From: an uncultured Prevotellaceae bacterium
GTDB taxonomy: Bacteria; Bacteroidota; Bacteroidia; Bacteroidales; Bacteroidaceae
DNA: 15,086 bases
Reading direction: 5' to 3'
Assembly (NCBI GenBank): GCA_937910905.1
Contig: CALEPV010000015.1
Span: forward strand, 1 to 15,086
Part shown: positions 5,715 to 12,558 of the stretch, one piece after another
Layout of the letters: each line of letters begins with the position of its first letter
Position numbering within the stretch: position 1 is the stretch's first letter
Made by a program: the position numbers and the translations under genes
Notes under the pieces: generated by a model
Database searches by the model: none
Seen by the model: only the letters and a program-made list of their open reading frames with translations
What the model was told of the DNA's origin: nothing

Positions 5715-7291
5715 AGGACATGGGCAAGATTGAGGCCCGCATCGATGCGGGCGGAAAGGTGAGCATGCAGATCACCGTCAGCAGCGACAACTTCTACGAG
5801 CACACCGACACCATCGACACCTCGCTCTACGACATCCTCAACCAGGACGGATGCCTGAAGACGGGCGCCTACGCCAAGGCCAAGATTACGGCCAGCTTCC
5901 TCAAGCACGAGAAAGAGTGGCCCGTGTGGGAATACGAACCCGCCTGGACCTTCGACGGCGGCATCGTGCCCAAGTTCGGCGCACCCGCCTCGCAGGGCTA
6001 CAACGAGCAGAGCCGCAGGCTCACCGTCAGCAGCGACCTGAGCCGCAGCGTCTTCTTCTTCACCGCCGGACCCGTGGGCTTTGAGCTCTTCGACGAGAAG
6101 GGCAAGCCCCTCGGCAAGCGCGTATGGACGGCGAACGACTACGTGACGACCGAGTTCTTCGGCACGAGCTACCGCCTCACCTTCGACGACGTTGAGCCTG
6201 AACGCTGGTACATCGTCCATCCCCTCTGTCAGTTCGCCGGCAAGGAAATCGTGGCAGGCCCTGGCGCGCGCATCTATGCCGGACTGGAGGACCTCTTCGT
6301 CGAGGCCGACTCGGCAAAGTTTGACTACCAGGGCGGCACCAGCTTCGTCAAGGTGCGCAACACCTACTCGAAGGAGACCTACGCCAGCTGTCAGTATGAC
6401 GACTACACCAACCGCGACTGGTTCACCGTCGAGGAGACGAAGGACGGCTACAATATCATCTGCCAGCCCAACACCACCCCCAAGCGCCGCTCGGGCTACG
6501 TTGAGTTCCGAGCCCAGAAAGAGGAGGACACCTTCGGCTTCAACGCCCGCCGCAGCACGGTCTACATCAGGCAGGAGGTAGACCCCGCCTACATCGGCCT
6601 GCTCTTCCAGAACATCTCGCGCGTGAGCATGGCCTACGACGATGCCGAACGCAACGACGTCCCGGTCTACGGCGATCCCGACCCCGACGACCCGACCTAC
6701 ACGGAACTATTCAGCCGCAGCCTAATTATCGGGCAGGAAGACGTCGACGATGCCTTCACGAGCAATCCCGTCATCAAGAAGGGCGACGACGGCACCTTCA
6801 CACTGCAGGGCAACGGCCTGACCATCACAGGCAAGTTTGACCCCGTGGCCAAGGGACAGCCCTACCGCTCCGGCCAGGGCACATTCAAGCTCAACACTGA
6901 CTTCGACCACCACCGCAAGACGGTTGAGGAAGTGGAAGCCTGCTTCGAGAAGAGCGTCCTCAGTCCTGCCTGGGGCTACACCGATACGGGTTACGTGCTC
7001 AACGAACTCACCAACCTCGCCCTCGACGAGCACTACCAGCGCGACGTGGAAGGCACGGTCGACGTGACGTACGACGAAGAGCGGCAGCAGTACAAACTCG
7101 TGTTCAAGGGGGCGGGCTCGCTCACCTACAGTGCCGAGTGCTACCGACGCCTCAGCGGTATCGTGGCCAGCGAGAATACCGACGCCTTCTTCCATCCGCA
7201 CTCCAACGTCAAGGTCACCGAGACATCGCACGAAGTCATCAACTGCAATACGGATATCGACTACACCGTGTTCTACGAACTGAACGAATAA
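5558..7291 (+). CDS. BACON-containing protein, 5'-truncated (no signal peptide)
   Basis: The frame is open for 577 codons, but the first ~25 residues (MDLLCKSHSAHLPAKPPITQT) are the kelch linker read in the wrong frame. Convincing protein begins around GSHEKFEAQGTAVIAMGP (about base 5630). The next part is beta-rich and soluble. Residues about 250-345 (FVEADSAKFDYQGGTSFVKV, DWFTVEE, RSGYVEF, TVYIRQE) have the layout of a BACON domain, an Ig-like fold common in Bacteroidetes surface lipoproteins. The C-terminal part (about 345-577) has no recognised family. Such proteins normally carry a lipoprotein signal and sit on the cell surface; none is present, so this copy is probably missing its 5' end and may not be exported. 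The body is intact with no internal stop and ends just before a strong terminator. GC content is visibly higher than in the kelch gene. An in-frame ATG at 5675 is an alternative start. Confidence 0.65.
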   Translation: MDLLCKSHSAHLPAKPPITQTRDLGSHEKFEAQGTAVIAMGPYYKVALVLGVEDMGKIEARIDAGGKVSMQITVSSDNFYEHTDTIDTSLYDILNQDGCLKTGAYAKAKITASFLKHEKEWPVWEYEPAWTFDGGIVPKFGAPASQGYNEQSRRLTVSSDLSRSVFFFTAGPVGFELFDEKGKPLGKRVWTANDYVTTEFFGTSYRLTFDDVEPERWYIVHPLCQFAGKEIVAGPGARIYAGLEDLFVEADSAKFDYQGGTSFVKVRNTYSKETYASCQYDDYTNRDWFTVEETKDGYNIICQPNTTPKRRSGYVEFRAQKEEDTFGFNARRSTVYIRQEVDPAYIGLLFQNISRVSMAYDDAERNDVPVYGDPDPDDPTYTELFSRSLIIGQEDVDDAFTSNPVIKKGDDGTFTLQGNGLTITGKFDPVAKGQPYRSGQGTFKLNTDFDHHRKTVEEVEACFEKSVLSPAWGYTDTGYVLNELTNLALDEHYQRDVEGTVDVTYDEERQQYKLVFKGAGSLTYSAECYRRLSGIVASENTDAFFHPHSNVKVTETSHEVINCNTDIDYTVFYELNE

Positions 7292-7292
7292 A

Positions 7293-7353
7293 AAAGCCCA
7301 CCCCCCGACAAGCCCACTCCGACCCCTCCCTGGGAGGGGCGGGGGTGGGCTTT
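7293..7353. terminator. Strong GC-rich bidirectional terminator
   Basis: AAAGCCCACCCCC (7293-7305) pairs perfectly with GGGGGTGGGCTTT (7341-7353). Inside, CCCCTCCC (7323-7330) pairs with GGGAGGGG (7332-7339). It begins two bases after the stop of the BACON gene. The flanking A and T runs allow termination in both directions, so it could also stop minus-strand transcription from rluA. Confidence 0.85.
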
Positions 7354-7383
7354 CTGTCCGGGGGCCACAGGGGGCCTGTAGGC

Positions 7384-7607
7384 GCTTCGACGTAGATGGG
7401 CACATGCGACACTGGCTGCTCGAAGCTGGTGCTGCGGGCGTGCAGGCTGATGCTGTCATCCTTCGCCGGGTTTGGCGTAGTGCTCCTTGATGTATGCCTT
7501 GACCATGTCGGACAGGGGTGTGTCGCCGGTCTTGTCGCCCTGAACAATCTCCCCCCCGCTGCCTTGTTGACCACGATGATATGGTTGTCCTCGTAGAGTA
7601 CTGTCAC
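7384..7607 (-). pseudogene. Decayed, internally deleted copy of the rluA-family gene
   Basis: Two blocks match the intact gene further right. Block 7384-7460 matches 7792-7868 (65 of 77 bases by eye) and gives LHARSTSFEQPVSHVPIYVEAP against LHARSISFEHPVSHLSIHVEAP. Block 7461-7607 matches 8273-8417 and gives TVLYEDNHIIVVNKAAG against TVLYEDNHIIIVSKAAG. The 404 bases between these blocks in the intact gene, including the HRLDRP active-site segment, are deleted. A two-base expansion in the C-run at 7551-7557 also shifts the frame after KAAGG, and the start codon has become GTG. The copy cannot make a working enzyme. Confidence 0.9.
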
Positions 7608-7627
7608 AGTCACACAGCCCAGCGGCT

Positions 7628-7657
7628 CTACATGTTCATACCGCCGTCTGTCTGTAT
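7628..7657 (-). pseudogene. Last nine codons and stop of a second fabG copy
   Basis: Read on the minus strand this gives IQTDGGMNM and a TAG stop, against IQIDGGMNM and TAA at the end of the intact fabG (8417-8446). It lies just upstream of the rluA pseudogene, in the same order as the intact pair but with about 20 extra bases between them. Similarity to fabG ends at 7657. Confidence 0.75.
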
Positions 7658-7717
7658 CGCCGCCCTCGGCATGAACAGCTTAACAGCACGCCAATTTTAT
7701 TTACATTTTACATCCTT

Positions 7718-7762
7718 GCTGCAGCTACAATAGCTGCAGCTACAATAGCTGCGGCTGGAATC
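7718..7762. repeat. 15-bp tandem palindromic repeat at the rluA 3' end
   Basis: GCTGCAGCTACAATA occurs at 7718-7732 and 7733-7747, and a diverged third unit follows at 7748-7762. CTGCAGCTA/TAGCTGCAG (7719-7739) forms a 9-bp hairpin with a 3-nt loop. The repeat contains the rluA stop codon (TAG on minus, 7740-7742). No T-run follows, so it is not a standard terminator. Confidence 0.85.
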
Positions 7763-8417
7763 CTTGCCAGGCGCCTGCGGTGGGGGGAGGTGCTTCCACG
7801 TGGATAGACAGGTGCGACACAGGATGCTCGAAGCTGATGCTGCGGGCGTGCAGGCAGATGCTGCCGTCGGGATTGGAGCGTGGCGAGCCGTACTTCAGGT
7901 CGCCACGTATGGAGCAGCCGATGGTGGCGAGCTGGCAGCGTATCTGGTGGTGGCGGCCCGTGTGCAGATGCACCTCCAAGAGGTGGTAGCGGTCGCTGTG
8001 CGCTATGACTTGATAGTTGAGAACGGCACGCTTAGTGCCTGGCCGCTCCACATTGTAGGCGTACGACTTGTTCTGCTGCTCGCGCCTTAGCAGGTAGTGG
8101 GTCAGGGTGGCAGCCGGCAGCATGGGCTCGTTCTGCACCACAGCCCAGTAGGTCTTCTGCACGGCTCCTGTGCGGAACATCTTGTTCAGGCGCGACAGGG
8201 CCTTGCTGGTGCGGGCGAAGACAACAACTCCGCTCACAGGCCTGTCCAGCCTATGCACAACACCAAGGAACACTTCGCCGGGTTTGGCGTAGCGTTCCTT
8301 GATATAAGCCTTCACCATGTCGGATAGCGGGGTGTCGCCAGTCTTGTCGCCCTGGACAATCTCTCCCGCTGCCTTGCTGACGATGATGATGTGGTTGTCC
8401 TCGTAGAGTACGGTCAT
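7740..8417 (-). CDS. RluA-family RNA pseudouridine synthase
   Basis: The 225-residue protein has the family's N-terminal substrate-loop region (VLYEDNHIIIVSKAAGEIVQGD) and the active-site motif HRLDRPVSG with catalytic Asp58. It also has the conserved later motifs KTYWAVV, LLEVHLHTGRHHQIRCQLATIG, DLKYG and LHARSISFEHP. There is no S4 RNA-binding domain, so it belongs to the short RluA/RluC/RluD-like group (TruC/RluA type). It converts uridine to pseudouridine in rRNA or tRNA; which site cannot be told. Its ATG shares one base with the fabG stop (TAATG at 8419-8415), which predicts translational coupling. The C-terminus (FQPQLL) is encoded by a tandem repeat. A broken second copy lies 133 bp downstream. 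Confidence 0.92.
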   Translation of the reverse strand: MTVLYEDNHIIIVSKAAGEIVQGDKTGDTPLSDMVKAYIKERYAKPGEVFLGVVHRLDRPVSGVVVFARTSKALSRLNKMFRTGAVQKTYWAVVQNEPMLPAATLTHYLLRREQQNKSYAYNVERPGTKRAVLNYQVIAHSDRYHLLEVHLHTGRHHQIRCQLATIGCSIRGDLKYGSPRSNPDGSICLHARSISFEHPVSHLSIHVEAPPPTAGAWQGFQPQLL

Positions 8418-9163
8418 TACATGTTCATTCCGCCGTCAATCTGGATGACCTGTCCGCTGACGTATGAGCTGAGATCAGAAGCGAGGAAGAGGGCAACATC
8501 GGCCACATCCTCGGGCTTGCCGCCACGGCGGAGGGGGATCTTCTTCATCCAGTCCTCGCGCACGGCATCGGGCAGGGCGGCTGTCATGGCTGTCTCGATG
8601 AAGCCTGGAGCTATGGCGTTGGCGCGGATGCCCCTGGGTCCCATCTCCTGTGCTATGCTCTTGGCCAGTGCTATCATGCCGGCTTTGGATGCGGCATAGT
8701 TGGCCTGGCCTACGTTGCCGTGCACACCCACTACGCTGGCCATATTGATGATGCTGCCTGCGCGCTGGCGCATCATGATGGGCACCACGGCATGGATGAA
8801 ATTGAATGCCGACTTCAGGTTTACACCTATCACGGCATCCCACTGCTGCTCGCTCATGCGGAGCATGAGGCCGTCCTTGGTGATGCCTGCGTTGTTCACC
8901 AGCACATCGATGCTGCCGAAGTCCTCCTTCACGCGCTTCACGACCTCGTCGGTCTGTGCGAAGTCGGCAGCGTTGCTGGCGTAGGCCTCAACCTTGACTC
9001 CGAGTGCTGCGATCTCAGCCTTAGTGGCCTCGCCATTCTCATCTATCACCAGGTCGGTGAATGCTATGTTGGCACCTTCTGATGCAAACTTCAGGGCAAT
9101 GGCCTTGCCAATGCCTCGTGCTGCTCCTGTGATGAGAGCAGTCTTTCCAGTTAATAAACCCAT
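8417..9163 (-). CDS. fabG: 3-oxoacyl-[acyl-carrier-protein] reductase
   Basis: The 248-residue short-chain dehydrogenase has the NADPH-binding TGAARGIG motif (12-19) and NNAG (90-93). The catalytic tetrad is Asn115, Ser143, Tyr156 and Lys160 (NYAASKAGM). It ends in the typical GQVIQIDGGMNM. The length and the Bacteroidales-type start MGLLTGKTALITGAARGIG fit FabG, which reduces 3-oxoacyl-ACP to 3-hydroxyacyl-ACP in fatty-acid elongation. It follows a TetR regulator by 81 bp and overlaps rluA by one base, so the three are probably one transcript. A TetR gene upstream suggests control of lipid synthesis, but that is inference. Confidence 0.95.
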   Translation of the reverse strand: MGLLTGKTALITGAARGIGKAIALKFASEGANIAFTDLVIDENGEATKAEIAALGVKVEAYASNAADFAQTDEVVKRVKEDFGSIDVLVNNAGITKDGLMLRMSEQQWDAVIGVNLKSAFNFIHAVVPIMMRQRAGSIINMASVVGVHGNVGQANYAASKAGMIALAKSIAQEMGPRGIRANAIAPGFIETAMTAALPDAVREDWMKKIPLRRGGKPEDVADVALFLASDLSSYVSGQVIQIDGGMNM

Positions 9164-9179
9164 GATTGGAATTATGAAT

Positions 9180-9247
9180 TATCTATTGTGACTTGTCCTG
9201 TCGTAAATTGTCAATTGTAAAATTGTAAATTGTCCAATTGTAAATTA
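9180..9247. repeat. AT-rich AATTGT-type spacer repeat between tetR and fabG
   Basis: The spacer consists of imperfect repeats of AATTGTAAATTGTC-like words (several AATTGT hexamers between 9206 and 9245). It shows no promoter match to TAnnTTTG and no gene. The same type of word repeat occurs inside the kelch gene at 5421-5460. Confidence 0.7.
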
Positions 9248-9826
9248 TGCTTGCTTTGCCAGCGCCTTGTGCAGGAGCTTGCGCACTATGGGGCGGCTGA
9301 TATTTATGTCCATGCCCTTGCCCACTCGACCATATATATAAGGTACTTCGAGGCCGCGTACGCAGCCGTGTATGATATCGGTAGTCAGCGCGACATCGTC
9401 GATGTCGAATATGCCCATGCTTGCACCCCGCTCTATCTCCTTGGCGAAGATATCGAGCTCGATGCGGTCGTACTTCTTGCGCACGCTCTCCACCTGCCAG
9501 ATGTTGCGGAAGAACTCCGCACGCAGGTTGCCGTTGCGCGTCACGGCCTCCTTGATGAGGCTCAGGTGGGCGAATATCAGCTCTACCAGCTTCTCCTCCG
9601 GCTGGAGGTCCTTGCGTGCCACAGCGAGGAACGTGCTGCTGATTCGCATCAGCTCTCCGTCTATGACAGCCGTGTAGATGTCCTCCTTGCTCTTGAAGTA
9701 GGTGTATAGTGTGCGGCGTCCCTTGCCAGAAGCCTCGGCAATGTCGTTCATCGTCGTGTTGTCGAAGCCGCGTCGGGCAAACAGCTGGCGCGCATAGTCA
9801 ACAAGGAGTTGTCTGGTCTTAACCAT
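9245..9826 (-). CDS. TetR/AcrR family transcriptional regulator
   Basis: The 193-residue protein has the N-terminal TetR DNA-binding domain: LLVDYARQLFARRGFDNTTMNDIAEASGKGRRTLYTYFKSKEDIY (residues about 7-51), with the helix-turn-helix at about 25-44. The C-terminal ligand domain is poorly conserved, so the effector cannot be told. It is the first gene of tetR-fabG-rluA. A good Bacteroidetes promoter (9868-9898) and a 20-bp palindrome (9915-9934) lie upstream, suggesting autoregulation. TetR regulators next to fabG often respond to acyl-CoA or fatty acids; here that is only a suggestion. Confidence 0.92.
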   Translation of the reverse strand: MVKTRQLLVDYARQLFARRGFDNTTMNDIAEASGKGRRTLYTYFKSKEDIYTAVIDGELMRISSTFLAVARKDLQPEEKLVELIFAHLSLIKEAVTRNGNLRAEFFRNIWQVESVRKKYDRIELDIFAKEIERGASMGIFDIDDVALTTDIIHGCVRGLEVPYIYGRVGKGMDINISRPIVRKLLHKALAKQA

Positions 9827-9867
9827 GGATGTGTGCTAATACTGAGTAGTGATGATAATATCAATGA

Positions 9868-9898
9868 CAAAAGTAGTCCATTTGCGCCTTACGGCCAA
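9868..9898 (-). promoter_or_regulatory. Promoter of the tetR-fabG-rluA unit
   Basis: On the minus strand, TTG at 9898-9896 is followed by 20 bases and TACTTTTG at 9875-9868 (TAnnTTTG). Spacing and sequence fit the Bacteroidetes consensus. The 5' leader to the ATG at 9826 is about 38 bases. Confidence 0.7.
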
Positions 9899-9914
9899 GA
9901 AATATGCGCACACT

Positions 9915-9934
9915 TTTTGCGCACGTGTGCAAAA
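9915..9934. promoter_or_regulatory. Candidate TetR operator (20-bp palindrome)
   Basis: TTTTGCGCACGTGTGCAAAA is an inverted repeat with 18 of 20 bases symmetric around CACGTG; a further TGCGCAC lies at 9905-9911. It sits upstream of the -33 element of the tetR promoter and between the divergent tetR and tRNA promoters. Size and symmetry fit a TetR-family dimer site. Confidence 0.5.
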
Positions 9935-9968
9935 GGGACCATATAAGACATTATTTCCGCATCATTAT

Positions 9969-9999
9969 TTGGTCATTATGCAGAAAGTCACTACCTTTG
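9969..9999 (+). promoter_or_regulatory. Promoter of the initiator tRNA gene
   Basis: TTG at 9969-9971 (in TTTGG), 20 bases, then TACCTTTG at 9992-9999 match the Bacteroidetes consensus. The tRNA begins 24 bases further on. Confidence 0.75.
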
Positions 10000-10022
10000 C
10001 ACCCACGAAACGAAACATATAT

Positions 10023-10098
10023 CGCGGAGTGGAGCAGTTGGTAGCTCGCCAGGCTCATAACCTGGAGGTCGCCCGTTCGAGTCGGACCTCCGCAACCA
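10023..10098 (+). tRNA. Initiator tRNA-fMet (CAT)
   Basis: The 76-nt gene folds as a cloverleaf. The acceptor CGCGGAG pairs with CTCCGCA, and the C1-A72 mismatch marks an initiator tRNA. D stem is GAGC/GCTC, anticodon loop CTCATAA (anticodon CAT), and stem CCAGG/CCTGG. The variable loop is AGGTC, the T loop TTCGAGT, and CCA is encoded. Two oddities: the third anticodon-stem pair (29-41) is A-U where most bacterial initiators have G-C, and the T stem GCCCG/CGGAC has a C50-A64 mismatch (10072 and 10086). Confidence 0.95.
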
Positions 10099-10104
10099 AG
10101 AGGG

Positions 10105-10135
10105 CAGAGTAGCATGTAGCATGTTACTCTGTTTT
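10105..10135 (+). terminator. Terminator of the tRNA gene
   Basis: CAGAGTA (10105-10111) pairs with TACTCTG (10125-10131); CATG within both arms extends the stem, and TTTT follows at 10132-10135. Its position, seven bases after CCA, fits tRNA transcript termination. Confidence 0.75.
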
Positions 10136-10171
10136 GCTTTCAGTACACACCGTCAAGAAGAGCAACACACT

Positions 10172-11272
10172 ATGGACATATACCCGAAACAAATCATGGA
10201 CGCCCTTGCCACCGTGCGCTATCCAGGCACGGGCAAGAATATAGTTGAGGCAGGCATGGTGCGCGACGACCTGCGCATCTCCGGCCTGCACGTGCAGTTC
10301 TCGCTCATGTTCGACCGCCCCACAGACCCCTTTGCCAAGTCGCTGGTCAAGGCTGCCGAAGCCGCCATACATGCATACGTCAGCAAGGCGCTGACGGTAG
10401 AGATTCAAGCCGTCATGCCTGATGCCAAGCAGTCCTCTCCCAGCCATCCCGACTATTCGCATCTGGGCAACATCATAGCCGTGTCGAGCGGCAAGGGCGG
10501 CGTGGGCAAGAGCACCGTGGCCGTCAATCTGGCACTGGGACTTGCACGGCTGGGCCATCGTGTGGGACTGCTGGACTGCGACATCTTCGGTCCCTCAGTC
10601 CCAAAGATGCTGAACACCGAGGATGCCCGCCCTTACTCCGAGCACATTGACGGGCACGACCTGATTGTGCCTGTCGAGCAGTATGGCGTGAAGATGTTGT
10701 CCATAGGCTTCTTCTTACGACCCGACCAGGCTACCATCTGGCGTGGCGGCATGGCCAGCAACGCCCTGAAGCAGCTCATAGGCGAGGCCGCATGGGGCGA
10801 GCTCGACTACTTCATACTCGACACCCCTCCGGGCACATCCGACATCCACCTGACGCTAGTTCAGACGCTACCCATCACGGGTGCCGTCATCGTGTCCACC
10901 CCGCAGCAGGTGGCACTGGCCGATGCACGCAAGGGCATCGACATGTACACCAACGACAAGGTCAACGTGCCTATACTCGGCCTGGTGGAGAACATGGCCT
11001 GGTTCACTCCCGCCGAGCTGCCAGAGAACCGCTACTACCTGTTCGGACGCGATGGCGTGAAGCAGCTGGCCGAGGAGATGCAACTGCCTCTGCTGGCACA
11101 AATCCCGCTGGTGCAGAGCATCTGCGACAGCGGCGACAGCGGCGAACCGGCTGTGCTCCACCCGGAACAGCCTACAGGACAGGCGTTCCTACATCTGGCA
11201 GCTCGGGTGGTCACGCAATGCGACCGTCGCAATACAGAACGTCCCGCTACGCAGGTGGTACATACCAAATAA
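10172..11272 (+). CDS. mrp: Mrp/NBP35 (ApbC)-family iron-sulfur carrier ATPase
   Basis: The 366-residue protein has an N-terminal MIP18-like (DUF59) domain (about 1-85). A P-loop ATPase domain follows, with the deviant Walker A GKGGVGKST (107-115), the motif LLDCDIFGPSVPKML and the switch segment DTPPGTSD. Members bind and hand over Fe-S clusters in the cytoplasm. The C-P-x-C cluster motif of typical Mrp/NBP35 proteins is absent: the matching place reads VENMAWFTPAELPENRYYLFG, the form I recall from Bacteroidetes members. The reading frame can be extended upstream to 10121, but that would start inside the tRNA terminator; ATG 10172, after an AAGAAGAG stretch and with the usual family start, is preferred. 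Confidence 0.9.
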   Translation: MDIYPKQIMDALATVRYPGTGKNIVEAGMVRDDLRISGLHVQFSLMFDRPTDPFAKSLVKAAEAAIHAYVSKALTVEIQAVMPDAKQSSPSHPDYSHLGNIIAVSSGKGGVGKSTVAVNLALGLARLGHRVGLLDCDIFGPSVPKMLNTEDARPYSEHIDGHDLIVPVEQYGVKMLSIGFFLRPDQATIWRGGMASNALKQLIGEAAWGELDYFILDTPPGTSDIHLTLVQTLPITGAVIVSTPQQVALADARKGIDMYTNDKVNVPILGLVENMAWFTPAELPENRYYLFGRDGVKQLAEEMQLPLLAQIPLVQSICDSGDSGEPAVLHPEQPTGQAFLHLAARVVTQCDRRNTERPATQVVHTK

Positions 11273-11366
11273 GTTTTTTTCATCGCCCAATCATACAGGA
11301 ATGTGTCACGATAGGGCAGAAAAGTCATAGAGCTACATGATAAAAAGCCGTACCATTGCAACCGCG

Positions 11367-12374
11367 ATGAAACCATATCCACTACTATTTCGTCCCAATC
11401 TGCAGGAGACAGTATGGGGCGGCACGCGCATCAAGCCTCTGAAAGGACTGGCCAGCGACAAGCAGCCAATAGGTGAAAGCTGGGACATAAGCGGCATTGC
11501 CGGACGCGAATCCATTGTAGCCAATGGTGCCTTGGCTGGCCGTTCACTATCAGATGCCATATCCCTGCTGGGCGCTGACCTGCTTGGGCAGAAAGTCTTC
11601 AGCAACTACCGCAGCACCGGTTTCCCCATGCTGGTGAAGATTATAGACGCAGCTCGCGACCTGTCCATACAGGTGCACCCCAACGAGGAGCTGGCTCAGG
11701 CACGGCATCACAAGCATGGCAAGGCTGAGATGTGGTACGTGATGCATGCTGAGCCAGGCACAACCCTGCTGGCAGGTTTCTCCAAGGAAATAACCCCCGA
11801 AGAGTATGAGCGGCGCGTGAAGAACGGCACCATAGTCGAAGTGCTGGCACGCCACGAAGCGCATACAGGCGATGTGTTCTACATCCCCGCCGGCCGCGTG
11901 CACGCCCTCTGCGGAGGCATCACGGTGTGCGAGATACAGCAGAGCAGCGACATCACCTACCGTCTGTTCGACTACAACCGCCCCGACCTGACCGGTCACC
12001 TGCGCCAACTGCACACAGCCGAGGCAAAGCAGGCACTTGACTATCAAGTGTACCCGTCCTGCCGTACGGAGTACGATATGCCCGACAACGGAGCTGTGTG
12101 TGTGGTTGAGTGTCCCTACTTCGTGGTCAACGTGATTTCCGCCGCCACCTCCGTGCGCCGCAGCCTGAAGGCAGAGGACTGCTTCGTGACGCTCACATGC
12201 GTGGAGGGCAGCTGCACTGTCAGCATAGCGGACGATGAGGCCGGGCACGACACAGCCGGCACCGTGGAGCTGGCCACGGGAGATTCATGCCTCATCCCGG
12301 CAGCCATAGCCGACTACGTTGTAGAATCCAGTGGCTCATCGCCAGCACGACTGCTGGAGTCGTGGGCAAAGTAA
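11367..12374 (+). CDS. manA: Mannose-6-phosphate isomerase, class I
   Basis: This start gives 335 residues. MKPYPLLFRPNLQETVWGG is the typical Bacteroidales beginning; an in-frame ATG at 11337 would add ten atypical residues. The type I PMI zinc ligands are visible as Gln102 and His104 (QVHPNEE), Glu121 (KAEMWYV) and His179 (PAGRVHAL). ITVCEIQQSSDITYRLFDYNR is also conserved. The enzyme interconverts mannose-6-phosphate and fructose-6-phosphate, feeding GDP-mannose synthesis and mannose use. It stands alone, 94 bp after mrp and convergent with gyrB. TACCATTG at 11351-11358, one mismatch from TAnnTTTG, could be a weak promoter, but no -33 TTG is seen. Confidence 0.93.
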   Translation: MKPYPLLFRPNLQETVWGGTRIKPLKGLASDKQPIGESWDISGIAGRESIVANGALAGRSLSDAISLLGADLLGQKVFSNYRSTGFPMLVKIIDAARDLSIQVHPNEELAQARHHKHGKAEMWYVMHAEPGTTLLAGFSKEITPEEYERRVKNGTIVEVLARHEAHTGDVFYIPAGRVHALCGGITVCEIQQSSDITYRLFDYNRPDLTGHLRQLHTAEAKQALDYQVYPSCRTEYDMPDNGAVCVVECPYFVVNVISAATSVRRSLKAEDCFVTLTCVEGSCTVSIADDEAGHDTAGTVELATGDSCLIPAAIADYVVESSGSSPARLLESWAK

Positions 12375-12387
12375 GAGATAAGACCCT

Positions 12388-12415
12388 CCCCTCACCCTTC
12401 CTCAGAGGGTGGGAG
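12388..12415 (+). terminator. Probable terminator of manA
   Basis: CTCACCCT (12391-12398) pairs with AGGGTGGG (12406-12413) with one G-T pair, 17 bases after the manA stop. The following bases are GTGGTTACTTT, a poor T-run. Confidence 0.4.
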
Positions 12416-12430
12416 TGGTTACTTTAGGTA

Positions 12431-12520
12431 TTAGGCTTCTTTGCCTCCACTCATCAGTCACGTAGCCCGCTACGCTCCTTCTTCGTGAAGACAAATAAGC
12501 TCAAAAATATGAGGCAAATC
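12431..12520. other. Structured intergenic region between convergent manA and gyrB
   Basis: TTTGCCTC (12440-12447) is repeated inverted as GAGGCAAA (12511-12518), enclosing a CGTAGC/GCTACG hairpin (12461-12474) and a CTTC/GAAG hairpin around 12480. The left arm can instead pair locally, AGGC with GCCT at 12433-12446. No ORF with recognisable protein is present. It may be a bidirectional terminator, an unknown repeat or a small RNA. Confidence 0.4.
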
Positions 12521-12558
12521 GTCCCAACTTATTATTTAATCATCACTATAAAGACGGA

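Noticed and set aside
5582..6220. A 212-codon open frame on the minus strand within the BACON gene.
   Set aside because: High-GC shadow frame, Val/Ala/Glu-rich without domain; the plus frame has proper protein character.
10121..10171. Upstream extension of mrp with a start at 10121.
   Set aside because: It begins inside the tRNA terminator hairpin, and family members begin at the MDIYPKQI position.
12435..12465. CTGATGAG on the minus strand, resembling a hammerhead ribozyme core.
   Set aside because: The required GAAA after stem II and the matching third stem are absent; the following bases form AGGC/GCCT instead.
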